Assembly (NCBI GenBank): GCA_025146135.1
Contig: CP102255.1
Span: 2,418,001 to 2,482,000, forward strand
Length of the DNA: 64,000 nucleotides
Origin: Anaerotruncus colihominis
GTDB lineage: Bacteria > Bacillota > Clostridia > Oscillospirales > Ruminococcaceae
Direction of reading: 5' to 3'
This document shows, piece after piece, positions 25,088-32,750 of the stretch (positions within the stretch are counted from its first letter, which is position 1; every line of letters starts with the position of its first letter). The notes beneath the pieces are model-generated. The model ran no database searches and was not told the DNA's origin. It saw only the letters and a list, made by a program, of their open reading frames with translations. The position numbers and the translations under genes were made by a program.

Positions 25088-25720
25088 ATGAAACTCTCAG
25101 ACTTGGAGCTCCGGGAGCTAATCCCGATCTTTATGCGGGAGGACGAGACCGTCGGTGCCCTGTCCACCGTGGTCAACGAGTACACGCGGCGCGTGAGCCG
25201 GGAGCTCCCCCTGCTGCATAAATGGGAGCAGATCGATAATATGGACAACCGGCAGCTTGATGAACTGGCCTGGGAATTGAACGTGTTATGGTATAGTCCC
25301 GACGCCCCTGTTGAAACCAAACGCCGCCTGATTAAAAAGTCCGATATGGTTTATGCCCGCCTTGGCACGAAATGGGCAGTCGAAGAAGTGATCAGCGCAT
25401 ATTTGGGACGGGCGTCTGTGCAGGAATTTTGGGAATATGATGGACGGCCCCATTATTTTCGCATTGTAGTTGACAACTATGATTTTTCCAATCTGGATGT
25501 AAAAAAATTCTTAGCTGTCCTGGAACTGGTAAAGCGGAAAAGCCAATGGCTGGAGGCCGTCAGAAACCGCTTGCACCGCTGGTCAAAGTTGCGGGCCGCC
25601 GGATGTCCGGTTATTGGGGTGAAACTGCTCACACATCCTTATATTGCCCCTGATCTCCAATCCAGAGGGAACACATACATCAGTTCGTATGGGGCAATCG
25701 GTATCAAATTGAAAAGTTAG
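25088..25720 (+). CDS. Tail protein I (baseplate/fibre attachment)
   Basis: 210 residues. LLHKWEQIDNMDNRQLDELA and KRRLIKKSDMVYARLGTKWA are typical of gpI-type proteins that link J to fibres. Base composition changes inside the gene near 25230: upstream is GC-rich like the other late genes, downstream is clearly more AT-rich, as are the fibre genes. This suggests a recombination join. Confidence 0.82.
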   Translation: MKLSDLELRELIPIFMREDETVGALSTVVNEYTRRVSRELPLLHKWEQIDNMDNRQLDELAWELNVLWYSPDAPVETKRRLIKKSDMVYARLGTKWAVEEVISAYLGRASVQEFWEYDGRPHYFRIVVDNYDFSNLDVKKFLAVLELVKRKSQWLEAVRNRLHRWSKLRAAGCPVIGVKLLTHPYIAPDLQSRGNTYISSYGAIGIKLKS

Positions 25721-25734
25721 GAGTGACGAGTTTC

Positions 25735-26565
25735 GTGAATTTTGTAAAGGCCGAAGGGGCCGGACAACATTACTATAATTTTGTAACCGATATCGGCGTT
25801 GCCCATGCTGTTAATGCTATACTGCTCGGCGAAAAAATAAATCTGACCCATTTTGCAGTAGGCGACGGCGGCGGAAGATACTATGAGCCAAATCCGCAAA
25901 TGACCTCTCTTGTAAATGAAGTGTGGCGCGGTCCGATTACAAAGGCGGAGACGGCGGATAATCAACATGAATTATATGTATCTGCTGTTATCCCAGCAGA
26001 CATAGGGCCGTTCATCATACGGGAGATGGCCATCTTTGATGAAGCAGGCCATATGATCGCAATCTCAAATACGGCAGATATCCACAAAATGACGACTGCG
26101 GAAGGATTGCCCACGGAAATAGACCTTTGTATGCATATTTTTGTATCCAATACAGAAGCGTTTAAGTTTGAGGTCGATCCAACAATCATTATCGCAACAA
26201 GAGACGATATTCAAAAACATAACAATGATCCAAACGCCCATGACAACCGCTTTCTTTCTCTGGAGACAGAAAGCGAGCTGGTGCGTATCGATCACGGGCT
26301 TGGGACGTATCCGCAGGTGACGCTCGGCGCGCTGCAATACGGGCTTGGCGTGGCGGGGCTTGACGAAGGCCCCTTAGGCGGCACGGACACCGCGCAGTAT
26401 CCGGCGCGGGCGGTTTATCACAGCAGCCGGTCGCTGACCGTGATGACGACAAAAAGCATTGCACAGCTCGGTACAGAACCAACGCTGCACAAAATGAACG
26501 ACTGCGAATATACGGTCACATGGCCGGACAACCAGACGGACAGCCTGTATATCCGGCTGATATAG
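25735..26565 (+). CDS. Tail fibre protein, gpH-like N-terminus
   Basis: About 276 residues. Start is taken at GTG 25735; an earlier GTG at 25723 lies inside AGGAG. ITLTHFAVGDGGGRYYEPNP-like sequence near residue 40 and FIIREMAIFDEAGHMIAISN are hallmarks of the DUF3751/phage-collar fibre N-terminal domain that docks on the baseplate. The C-terminal third returns to higher GC. Confidence 0.78.
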   Translation: MNFVKAEGAGQHYYNFVTDIGVAHAVNAILLGEKINLTHFAVGDGGGRYYEPNPQMTSLVNEVWRGPITKAETADNQHELYVSAVIPADIGPFIIREMAIFDEAGHMIAISNTADIHKMTTAEGLPTEIDLCMHIFVSNTEAFKFEVDPTIIIATRDDIQKHNNDPNAHDNRFLSLETESELVRIDHGLGTYPQVTLGALQYGLGVAGLDEGPLGGTDTAQYPARAVYHSSRSLTVMTTKSIAQLGTEPTLHKMNDCEYTVTWPDNQTDSLYIRLI

Positions 26566-26579
26566 GAGGGATTGACTTT

Positions 26580-27299
26580 ATGGGCTTTGAGACTTTCACC
26601 AAGGGGATGCAGGACGCAAACGAGATGCTCAACCGCAATTTTGCCGCGGTAGAGACGCAATTGTCTAATAAGGCGGAGAAATATACCAAGATGCTTGAAG
26701 GAAACGGCATGCCTCAAACCGTACAAGAGATTTTGGCGCTAGAGCCGGGTATATACTCTTGGGTACAGGAAGTCGCTCTCGATTGGCAGCCCGAGGATAC
26801 GCCATCTAGTCTAATGCGCGTTGAATTTAGAATCCATCGCGCAAATGGGACCGGGACCAGGACATATGAGCTTGCTTATACCGATGGTGCTACAAACTCA
26901 CGGCGATATTTTGGAGAGAGCGGACCGGAATACACAATACGATGGGCACAGATGGCCCGTGCATCAGCGCCGCAAAAGTTTGACCTTACGCTGCACAATG
27001 GGCTGTTGGGGCGTGCTAAATACTCAAAAGATCAATTCGGGATGGTCTGGCTTGATTTTAATATATACAAGAGCGAAACCGAAGACCATATCAGCCACAA
27101 TATCCTTATCGGCTATCTGCCGGAAGGTTTCCGACCGAAAGATAACACGCTTATCCCAATTTGGGTCGGTAAGGGCGAAGGCGACAACACAAAAATGATG
27201 GGAAACCTGATTCTTTATCCCAGCGGCGAAATCTGGTTCTATGTGGGATATGGTATCGTAGTCCGCAGCTTTGCGGCGCAATGCGGATTTTACATCTGA
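26580..27299 (+). CDS. Probable distal fibre or receptor-binding protein
   Basis: 239 residues from ATG 26580 with AGGAGGG upstream. A short helical attachment part (residues 1-45, FTKGMQDANEMLNRNFAAVE) is followed by beta-rich sequence. I recognise no enzyme domain. Position after the gpH-like fibre suggests host receptor binding. AT-rich, consistent with frequent exchange. Confidence 0.5.
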   Translation: MGFETFTKGMQDANEMLNRNFAAVETQLSNKAEKYTKMLEGNGMPQTVQEILALEPGIYSWVQEVALDWQPEDTPSSLMRVEFRIHRANGTGTRTYELAYTDGATNSRRYFGESGPEYTIRWAQMARASAPQKFDLTLHNGLLGRAKYSKDQFGMVWLDFNIYKSETEDHISHNILIGYLPEGFRPKDNTLIPIWVGKGEGDNTKMMGNLILYPSGEIWFYVGYGIVVRSFAAQCGFYI

Positions 27300-27429
27300 T
27301 TATGGCGCTGACAGATATTTATGGCTGTTGATAAAGTACGGCGTATTGTCAGTCATATTTCCTACTCTGTGGAGCGTCATTACGCCGTTTGTTTCTAAGG
27401 CGTACATTTACATGAGAAAGGATGAAAGC

Positions 27430-27966
27430 ATGGGTTACAAATATTACAGCGTCATCAACATACAAAACAGATACAAAACCCTTGTGCTGGTGATCAATGA
27501 ACCGGATGAAACCGGAGAGATACAGGAAAGAGTTCAGTACTACACACTTTTGGAAGGAGAACGGCTGATAGATGCAGCGCCGCCCGTGATGCGTCCATAT
27601 ATCGGTGCGGACGGGTTTATCAAGCCTGCCTGGAATGGCTCGGCGTGGATAGAATCCGCCACGAGCGAGGAAATCACAGAATGGGAGACGGAGCACCCCA
27701 CGCCGCCTCCTACCCCACCCGCTGAAAGTGAACGCATTGCGTCTCTGGAAACGCAGATGACAGCCGCACAGATGGCGTTAGTTGAGGCATATGAGGCGGC
27801 GGATGATCAGGCAACGACGATCATGTTGGCGCAGACCGAAGCGTATGAGACAGCGGACAGGCAGAACACAGACGCCCTGCTCGCGCTGGCCGAAGTATAT
27901 GAATCCATGCTTGCGCTGCAAGCGCGCGTGGAGGCTCTGGAAGGGGGTGAACAGATAAATGGCTAA
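27430..27966 (+). CDS. Tail-associated protein with heptad-like C-terminal repeats
   Basis: 178 residues from ATG 27430 (AAAGGA upstream). The N-terminal 75 residues are beta-rich with PYIGADGFIKPAWNGSAWIE. A Pro-rich hinge leads to a coiled coil with repeated VEAYEAAD, TEAYETAD and AEVYES units (about 125-165). It resembles fibre-tip or XkdW-type proteins of Gram-positive phages. Function uncertain. Confidence 0.5.
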   Translation: MGYKYYSVINIQNRYKTLVLVINEPDETGEIQERVQYYTLLEGERLIDAAPPVMRPYIGADGFIKPAWNGSAWIESATSEEITEWETEHPTPPPTPPAESERIASLETQMTAAQMALVEAYEAADDQATTIMLAQTEAYETADRQNTDALLALAEVYESMLALQARVEALEGGEQING

Positions 27967-28063
27967 AGTATACGCGGAGCTGATTCGCAAGGGCTTAAAG
28001 ACAATTGGGGACGTACCCAAGGCCCTACAGGCCGAGGTTAAGGAGCTGCTCGAACATGAGTAG
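27959..28063 (+). CDS. CD1375/XkdX-type small protein 1
   Basis: 34 residues. MAKVYAELIRKGLKTI then GDVPKALQAEVKELL matches the tiny proteins found after fibre genes in clostridial phages and R-type tails (CD1375-like). ATG overlaps the previous stop. Function unknown. Confidence 0.7.
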   Translation: MAKVYAELIRKGLKTIGDVPKALQAEVKELLEHE

Positions 28064-28112
28064 CTTTTTTCTTTTCCTCGCAAAAATATTCTGCCGGAGG
28101 GAGGTGTGCATA

Positions 28113-28232
28113 ATGGCAGTTGTTTACGCGACGCTGATCGTGAAAGGCAAAAAGACGCTGGAGGACGTCCCGGCGCTGCTCAAGGAGCAGGTGCGGGAAA
28201 TCCTCTCCGCTCTCGATGTGGGAGTGCAGTAA
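28113..28232 (+). CDS. CD1375/XkdX-type small protein 2
   Basis: 39 residues from ATG 28113, GGAGGGAGG upstream. Paralogue of the preceding small protein (VYATLIVKGKKTLEDVPALL), so the pair arose by duplication. A stem-loop at 28242-28267 (GGCCGGGCTG with CAGCCCGGCC) follows and may end the tail operon. Confidence 0.7.
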   Translation: MAVVYATLIVKGKKTLEDVPALLKEQVREILSALDVGVQ

Positions 28233-28295
28233 CATACGATGGGGCCGGGCTGGCGGAACAGCCCGGCCTTCAATTTTGCCCAGGGGGTGTAAGTA

Positions 28296-28646
28296 ATGGC
28301 GGATGAGAAATGCATCGTAGACCCGCAGCGGGATTGCCTTGGCCTGCATAAGGCAATCGCCCTGGAAAAGCAAATGTCGGAATACCGCACTCAGGCGCGG
28401 GAAACACACGCCGAAATGTTCCAGCGCATTTCAGCGTTGGAACGGTCCGGCTCTGCACAGGAGGCACGCTATCAGGCGATCATGGACAAATTGACGGAAC
28501 TGTCCGTCCGGCTTAATGAGGCGTTAGCGACTATCGCGGCACTCAAGGAAAAACCGGCGAAACGGTGGGAGAGCATTGCCGACAAAGCGATATGGGCCGT
28601 GCTCGCGGCGGTGATCGCCTTTGTACTGGGACGGATGGGGCTGTAA
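28296..28646 (+). CDS. XhlA-like membrane-associated lysis protein
   Basis: 116 residues: soluble helical N-terminus, coiled coil (about 35-90) and one C-terminal membrane helix (AIWAVLAAVIAFVLGRMGL). This is the XhlA/haemolysin-type layout seen next to holins and endolysins. Confidence 0.7.
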   Translation: MADEKCIVDPQRDCLGLHKAIALEKQMSEYRTQARETHAEMFQRISALERSGSAQEARYQAIMDKLTELSVRLNEALATIAALKEKPAKRWESIADKAIWAVLAAVIAFVLGRMGL

Positions 28647-28663
28647 GACTGGAGGGAGCACAA

Positions 28664-28942
28664 ATGAAAATCAATTGGAAGGTACGCATTAAAAACCCGC
28701 TGTGGTGGGCGCAGATAGCGGCGGCGCTGGTACTGCCGGTGCTCGCATACTTCGGCCTGGCCTGGGAAGATATGACCTCCTGGGGCGCGCTGCGGGATGT
28801 GTTTCTGCGCGCGGTGCAGAATCCCGTTGTGCTACTTGCTGCGGCAGCCAGCGTGTTTAACGCTGTGACCGACCCGACAACGGCCGGCGTTGGGGACAGC
28901 AGGCGGGCGCTTGAGTATAAGACGCCGAATCGTGACGAATAA
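28664..28942 (+). CDS. Holin, phi LC3 family
   Basis: 92 residues from ATG 28664 (GGAGGG upstream). INWKVRIKNPLWWAQIAAAL at the start, a second hydrophobic helix (VVLLAAAASVFNAVTDPTTA) and the conserved GDSRRAL end are diagnostic of phi LC3 holins, which perforate the membrane for endolysin. A stem-loop (28949-28976) follows. Confidence 0.88.
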   Translation: MKINWKVRIKNPLWWAQIAAALVLPVLAYFGLAWEDMTSWGALRDVFLRAVQNPVVLLAAAASVFNAVTDPTTAGVGDSRRALEYKTPNRDE

Positions 28943-29057
28943 ATTATTAAGCCGCCAGTCATCTGACCAGCGGCTTGACCAACTAAATATTAATGATAAA
29001 AACAGTTAAAAAATCGATTGATAATTATACTTATATTTAAGATTTGGAGGTTATGAG

Positions 29058-29834
29058 GTGGGACAAGTCATAAAAGGTATCGATATTTCGTCGCACCAGG
29101 GGGACATTGATTTTGAGCGGGTGAAGGCGGACGGCGTCCGCTTTGTGATCATCAAGGCCGGGCAGGGCCTTCGGGAAATGGGGACGTTCCGTCAAAAATA
29201 CCTGCCTGCTGTACTGGCCGCGGGGCTTGATTGGGGCGCGTACTGGTGGAGCGACGCCGTGACGGTCGCCGAAGCTCAAAAGGAGGCGGCGGCATTCGTC
29301 AGGGCGCTCGACGGCCTGCGCCCGACTTATCCGGTGTACATGGACCAGGAATACGAATCTCCCTGCGGTAACGCCTGGGGAGTGGGCAAGGGAAAGCAGC
29401 TTCGCACCGACATGGCAAAGGCGTTCCTGAAGGTTCTGGAGGACGCCGGGTACTACGCGGGGTTGTACGCTTCGACAAACTGGCTGCAATACTGGGTGGA
29501 CGACAAACAGCTTGAAGCATATGACAAGTGGGTTGCACAGTACGCCGAAAAATGCACCTATACTGGCAGCTATGGGATGTGGCAGCATCATGGAGACGCA
29601 CGGGGCTTTGTGGGGCGTGTGGACGGCATTTCCGTACCGGTGGATATCAACGCCTGCTACCGGGATTATCCGGAGATCATCCGGGCGAACCTGCTCAACG
29701 GCTGGAAGTGTGAGGATAAGCCGGACGCGTCGGAGGGCGAGATGCTGTCCGTATCCACAGCAGAACTGACGGACTTACGCGATAGTTTGTCTGTAGTTCT
29801 CTCAAGGATTACAAAGATGTTAAAAGCTACATAA
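29058..29834 (+). CDS. GH25 endolysin (lysozyme)
   Basis: 258 residues from GTG 29058, GGAGG upstream. KGIDISSHQGDIDF at 6-19 with Asp9, and VYMDQEYE with Asp96 and Glu98, are the catalytic acids of GH25 muramidases; WQHHGDARGFVGRVDGI and VDINACYRDYP finish the barrel. The last 35 residues are a helical tail, not a known wall-binding repeat. It cleaves peptidoglycan at lysis. A promoter-rich AT gap separates it from the holin. Confidence 0.9.
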   Translation: MGQVIKGIDISSHQGDIDFERVKADGVRFVIIKAGQGLREMGTFRQKYLPAVLAAGLDWGAYWWSDAVTVAEAQKEAAAFVRALDGLRPTYPVYMDQEYESPCGNAWGVGKGKQLRTDMAKAFLKVLEDAGYYAGLYASTNWLQYWVDDKQLEAYDKWVAQYAEKCTYTGSYGMWQHHGDARGFVGRVDGISVPVDINACYRDYPEIIRANLLNGWKCEDKPDASEGEMLSVSTAELTDLRDSLSVVLSRITKMLKAT

Positions 29835-29954
29835 TATTATCGGACTCGGAACGGCCGTCATCGCGGTCGTGAGGCTCTCCTATCTGACGCTCGTATAAAA
29901 ACAGCGCCCACCAGGGCGCGCAATGAAACAGGAGGTATTTTTCTATGGACTGAA

Positions 29955-30239
29955 ATGATCATCCCGGATCTCGTTTTCCTTGTGGCTTTTGTCTATGTGG
30001 TGAGCCTGTTCCTCAAAAAGCTGCCCGCTTTCAAGGCCGAGTGGATGATCCCGCTTGTGTTGTGGCTGGTAGCCATCGTGGCGGCGCTCCTCGTCCTAGC
30101 GATCCATCTTGGGCAGAGCTTCACGCCGGCGACGATCCTGAGCGGCGCGCTGCAAGGTACATTCATCACGGCCGTGGCCCTTTTCGGCAATCAAATTTTC
30201 AAGCAGATTGCAGACAAAAGGCTCGACGATCAAAAGTAA
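29955..30239 (+). CDS. Second holin-like membrane protein
   Basis: 94 residues with three hydrophobic segments (PDLVFLVAFVYVVSLFL, LVLWLVAIVAALLVLAI, LSGALQGTFITAVALFG) and a charged C-terminus, like small holins. The start region is odd: GGAGG at 29931-29935 serves ATG 29945, but that frame stops after two codons (ATG GAC TGA) and the real frame begins at ATG 29955. Between 29835 and 29900 a short hydrophobic frame without a start may be a gene remnant. Confidence 0.65.
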   Translation: MIIPDLVFLVAFVYVVSLFLKKLPAFKAEWMIPLVLWLVAIVAALLVLAIHLGQSFTPATILSGALQGTFITAVALFGNQIFKQIADKRLDDQK

Positions 30240-30249
30240 ATGAGCACGC

Positions 30250-30291
30250 AAAAATCCCCTCGACGCCTTACGGCGCCGGGGGGATTTTTTT
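30250..30291 (+). terminator. Terminator at the right end of the prophage
   Basis: AAAAATCCCC (30250-30259) pairs with GGGGATTTTT (30280-30289) around a GC-rich inner stem, with a T run. A/T on both sides makes it bidirectional. Confidence 0.85.
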
Positions 30292-30369
30292 CGTATTATT
30301 GGCATTTTCCAGCCAGATCAATGATGATCCCAAACACACCATCAAGGTAAAAGATGGGGTTCGGATAAT

Positions 30370-30400
30370 ACCCGTTTGGTGGAGATGAGGGGAATCGAAC
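30370..30400. other. Probable right attachment site at the tmRNA 3' end
   Basis: Phage genes stop at 30239 and the tmRNA 3' CCA is encoded at 30377-30379. Integration at the 3' end of ssrA, within the T-arm and acceptor stem, is a well-known site for tyrosine recombinases. The left junction with the repeated core is outside the window, so the exact core is not defined. Confidence 0.65.
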
Positions 30401-30726
30401 CCCTGTCCGAAAACCAGTCCACCCAAGCTTCTCCGGGTGCAGTCGGTCTTTTAAACTTCCCGCGCTGCATCGCCGTCCGACAGGCTATGCAGTTTGGTAG
30501 CCCCCAATACAATCATGTCCTACGAGGCGCTTGGACCGATCGTTCACCACTCATCGACGCTCCGTCCGCGGCCGTGGTACTCCGCAGCGGAACGGCGGCT
30601 TAATTAAGCCGCAAAAGCTAAATTATCGTTGTCGTCTAATTTAAAAACGTCATACTTTTATAGAGGTGCATGCTCCTCTACCCGCTACCTGGACTTCGAG
30701 ATCCCCGTCGAAACCTTTACATCCCC
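30377..30726 (-). ncRNA. ssrA: Transfer-messenger RNA
   Basis: 350 nt. The 5' GGGGATG pairs with 3' CATCTCC before ACCA, and GGTTCGATTCCCCTC forms the T-arm. The 5' D-loop region GGTTTCGACGGGGATC is typical. The reading frame starting at GAC gives the tag DDNDNLAFAA followed by TAA at 30602-30600, close in form to known clostridial tags. It rescues stalled ribosomes together with SmpB encoded next to it. The gene is intact although the phage abuts its 3' end. Confidence 0.95.
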
Positions 30727-30768
30727 ATAGTAAGGGAGCAGTTTCTCCCATTCGTATTATACACGTCT

Positions 30769-31236
30769 TTATGCCTTTTGTCTATCCCGCAATGCACGGT
30801 CAATATCGCGCTGTGCCGCGCGGCGCGCCATGTCGTCGCGCTTGTCATAAAGCTTTTTACCCTTGCACAATCCAAGCTGCACCTTGACACGCGACCCTTT
30901 AAAATAAAGGGATAACGGGATCAATGTATACCCCTGCTGTGCAATCAGACCCATAAGCTTATTGATTTCACGGCGATGCATCAAAAGCCGCCGCGGACGG
31001 TATGGGTCCTTGTTAAAAATATTGCCCTGTTCATATGGGGAAATATGCATCTGCTTGATAAAAAGTTCCCCGCCGGTGATATCGCACCAACTGTCCTTGA
31101 GGTTGCATGCATTTTTGCGCAGCGACTTCACTTCCGTTCCAAACAACTCGATCCCAGCTTCAAAGCTTTCCTCCACGAAGTAGTCGTGACGCGCTTTTTT
31201 ATTGACCGAAATCGTTTTGGTAGATACCCTTTCCAC
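30769..31236 (-). CDS. smpB: SsrA-binding protein SmpB
   Basis: 155 residues from GTG 31236 (AAAGGGGG upstream). [28 protein letters not shown], and [20 protein letters not shown] followed by LLMHRREI are the SmpB core; the basic C-terminal tail is present. It carries tmRNA to the ribosome. Adjacent to ssrA on the same strand, as in most Bacillota. Confidence 0.95.
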   Translation of the reverse strand: MERVSTKTISVNKKARHDYFVEESFEAGIELFGTEVKSLRKNACNLKDSWCDITGGELFIKQMHISPYEQGNIFNKDPYRPRRLLMHRREINKLMGLIAQQGYTLIPLSLYFKGSRVKVQLGLCKGKKLYDKRDDMARRAAQRDIDRALRDRQKA

Positions 31237-31261
31237 AGACGTTTCCCCCTTTCCATAGAAT

Positions 31262-31666
31262 CTACTTTCGGAATACCCACAACCGGCTGATTAAAAAATT
31301 AACCACGATTGTAAACGCTGTTGTAAACAGCTTCGCCACGAGTTTGCTCATTCCAAGATAAGCGATTCCCGCCTGAATCAGGACCATGCTTAAAAGCATA
31401 ACCGCCACATTGGCCGCTACAAAACGCGCCATTTGCAGGCTGAAAAAACGATCCTTTGTTTGAAAGGTCCAGCTTCGGTTGATCAGATAGCTGTTGAGCA
31501 TCCCCGCAGAATATCCGCAGAATTGTGAAAACGGAACATTGGCGCCGAGCCACACGGCCAACACGGTAAAAACAACAAAGTCGACCACGGTGTTGCCGAC
31601 GCCGGTTACTGCGAATTTGAGCGCGCGCTTAAGCTCCTCACGTCCGGAATCACCAAATTGAAACAT
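31262..31666 (-). CDS. GtrA-family membrane protein
   Basis: 134 residues with four hydrophobic helices. [38 protein letters not shown] and the C-terminal [12 protein letters not shown] are standard GtrA features. The family flips or handles polyprenyl-linked sugars for cell-surface decoration. No glycosyltransferase partner is adjacent. Confidence 0.88.
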   Translation of the reverse strand: MFQFGDSGREELKRALKFAVTGVGNTVVDFVVFTVLAVWLGANVPFSQFCGYSAGMLNSYLINRSWTFQTKDRFFSLQMARFVAANVAVMLLSMVLIQAGIAYLGMSKLVAKLFTTAFTIVVNFLISRLWVFRK

Positions 31667-31750
31667 CTATTGTCCGGCGTTTGATAAAACGCCCCATCCT
31701 TTCTGTGAAAAACCGCCCGCATGGGCGGCACAGGTACGAACCCTATGTAA

Positions 31751-32353
31751 TCAAAGCTCGCTTCGCCCCTCAAGCGCGCGGAACAGCGTCACTTCATCGG
31801 CGTACTCCAAGTTGCCGCCGACTGGAATTCCATACGCCAGACGCGTCACGCGCACGCCCATCGGCTTGAGCAGGCGCGCAATATACATCGCGGTCGCCTC
31901 GCCTTCAACGGTCGGATTTGTCGCCATGATGACCTCGTCGACGCCGCCGGCGGAAATACGCGCAAGCAGCTCCTTGATATGAAGCTGTTCCGGCCCGATA
32001 CCGTCCATCGGCGAAATCAGGCCGTGCAGCACATGGTACAGCCCCTTATACTCCCGCGTGCGCTCAAATGCGAGCACATCCTGCGAATTTTCCACAACGC
32101 AGATTGTGGAAGCGTCGCGTGACTGATCCGAACAGATTGGACAAACTTCCGTTTCGGTCAGGCTTTGACAAATGCTGCACTTTTTAATTTTATCATGCGC
32201 CTCAACAATTGCGTCGGCAAACTGCTGCGCCTTGTCCCGCGGCAGATTAAGCACATAAAACGCGAGACGCTGCGCCGATTTGCGCCCAATGCCCGGCAGT
32301 CTCTCAAACTGTTCGATCAGCTTTACAAGCGGTACTACATGATACGCCATCAC
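31751..32353 (-). CDS. recR: Recombination protein RecR
   Basis: 200 residues. HhH motif [15 protein letters not shown], zinc finger [18 protein letters not shown], and Toprim core ([12 protein letters not shown], then [20 protein letters not shown]) in order. Works with RecO and RecF in single-strand gap repair. It follows ybaB by 3 bp, forming the conserved dnaX-ybaB-recR operon. Confidence 0.96.
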   Translation of the reverse strand: MMAYHVVPLVKLIEQFERLPGIGRKSAQRLAFYVLNLPRDKAQQFADAIVEAHDKIKKCSICQSLTETEVCPICSDQSRDASTICVVENSQDVLAFERTREYKGLYHVLHGLISPMDGIGPEQLHIKELLARISAGGVDEVIMATNPTVEGEATAMYIARLLKPMGVRVTRLAYGIPVGGNLEYADEVTLFRALEGRSEL

Positions 32354-32356
32354 ACG

Positions 32357-32704
32357 TTACATCATACCGGGAATCTGAAGGCTTCCGGTGATCTTCTCCA
32401 TCTCGGCGTTTGTTGTCTCCTCGACTGTGCGGATCGCCTCATTGACAGCCGCGACAATCAAATCCTGAAGCATTTCGATGTCCTCCGGATCGACGATTTC
32501 GGGCTTGAGGACGATCGACTGGACCTCCTTTTTGCCGCTGATCGTCACCTCGACCATGCCGCCGCCGGACGTCGTCTTAAACGTGAGCTGCTCAAGCTCC
32601 TCCTGCTTTGCCTTCATGTCCTCCTGCATTTTCTGCGCCTGGCGGATCATAGCGTTCATATTCTGCGGTCCCCCGCCCATTCCCTGCGGCAATCTTGCTT
32701 TCAT
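32357..32704 (-). CDS. YbaB/EbfC nucleoid-associated protein
   Basis: 115 residues from ATG 32704, 10 nt after GGAGG; an ATG nine bases upstream is too close to that site. Gly/Met-rich N-terminus, then IRQAQKMQEDMKAKQEELEQ and the SGGGMVEVTISGK core are typical. It binds DNA as a dimer. It lies between dnaX and recR as usual. Confidence 0.93.
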   Translation of the reverse strand: MKARLPQGMGGGPQNMNAMIRQAQKMQEDMKAKQEELEQLTFKTTSGGGMVEVTISGKKEVQSIVLKPEIVDPEDIEMLQDLIVAAVNEAIRTVEETTNAEMEKITGSLQIPGMM

Positions 32705-32750
32705 CTGATTCATTCCTCCAACAAAAGCGGTCCCGTTTTCGCGGGCCTTT

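Larger units (their letters stand above)
1..30376. mobile_element. Prophage, left end outside window; lambda-like head, P2-like contractile tail
   Basis: A continuous run of phage genes on the plus strand ends against the 3' end of the host tmRNA gene. Order is early/accessory genes, terminase, portal, protease/scaffold, decoration, capsid, sheath, tube, tape measure, baseplate, fibres, then holins and endolysin. Sheath plus tube plus baseplate J/V/W make it a myovirus-type particle. No integrase, repressor or replication initiator is seen, so these should lie to the left. The late genes look intact; whether the phage is inducible cannot be judged from a partial element. GC content looks higher than in the host apart from the fibre region. 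Confidence 0.95.

Noticed and set aside
30377-30420. tRNA gene at the prophage end
   Set aside because: The T-arm and acceptor belong to tmRNA: the other acceptor strand lies 340 nt away and the tag frame is present.
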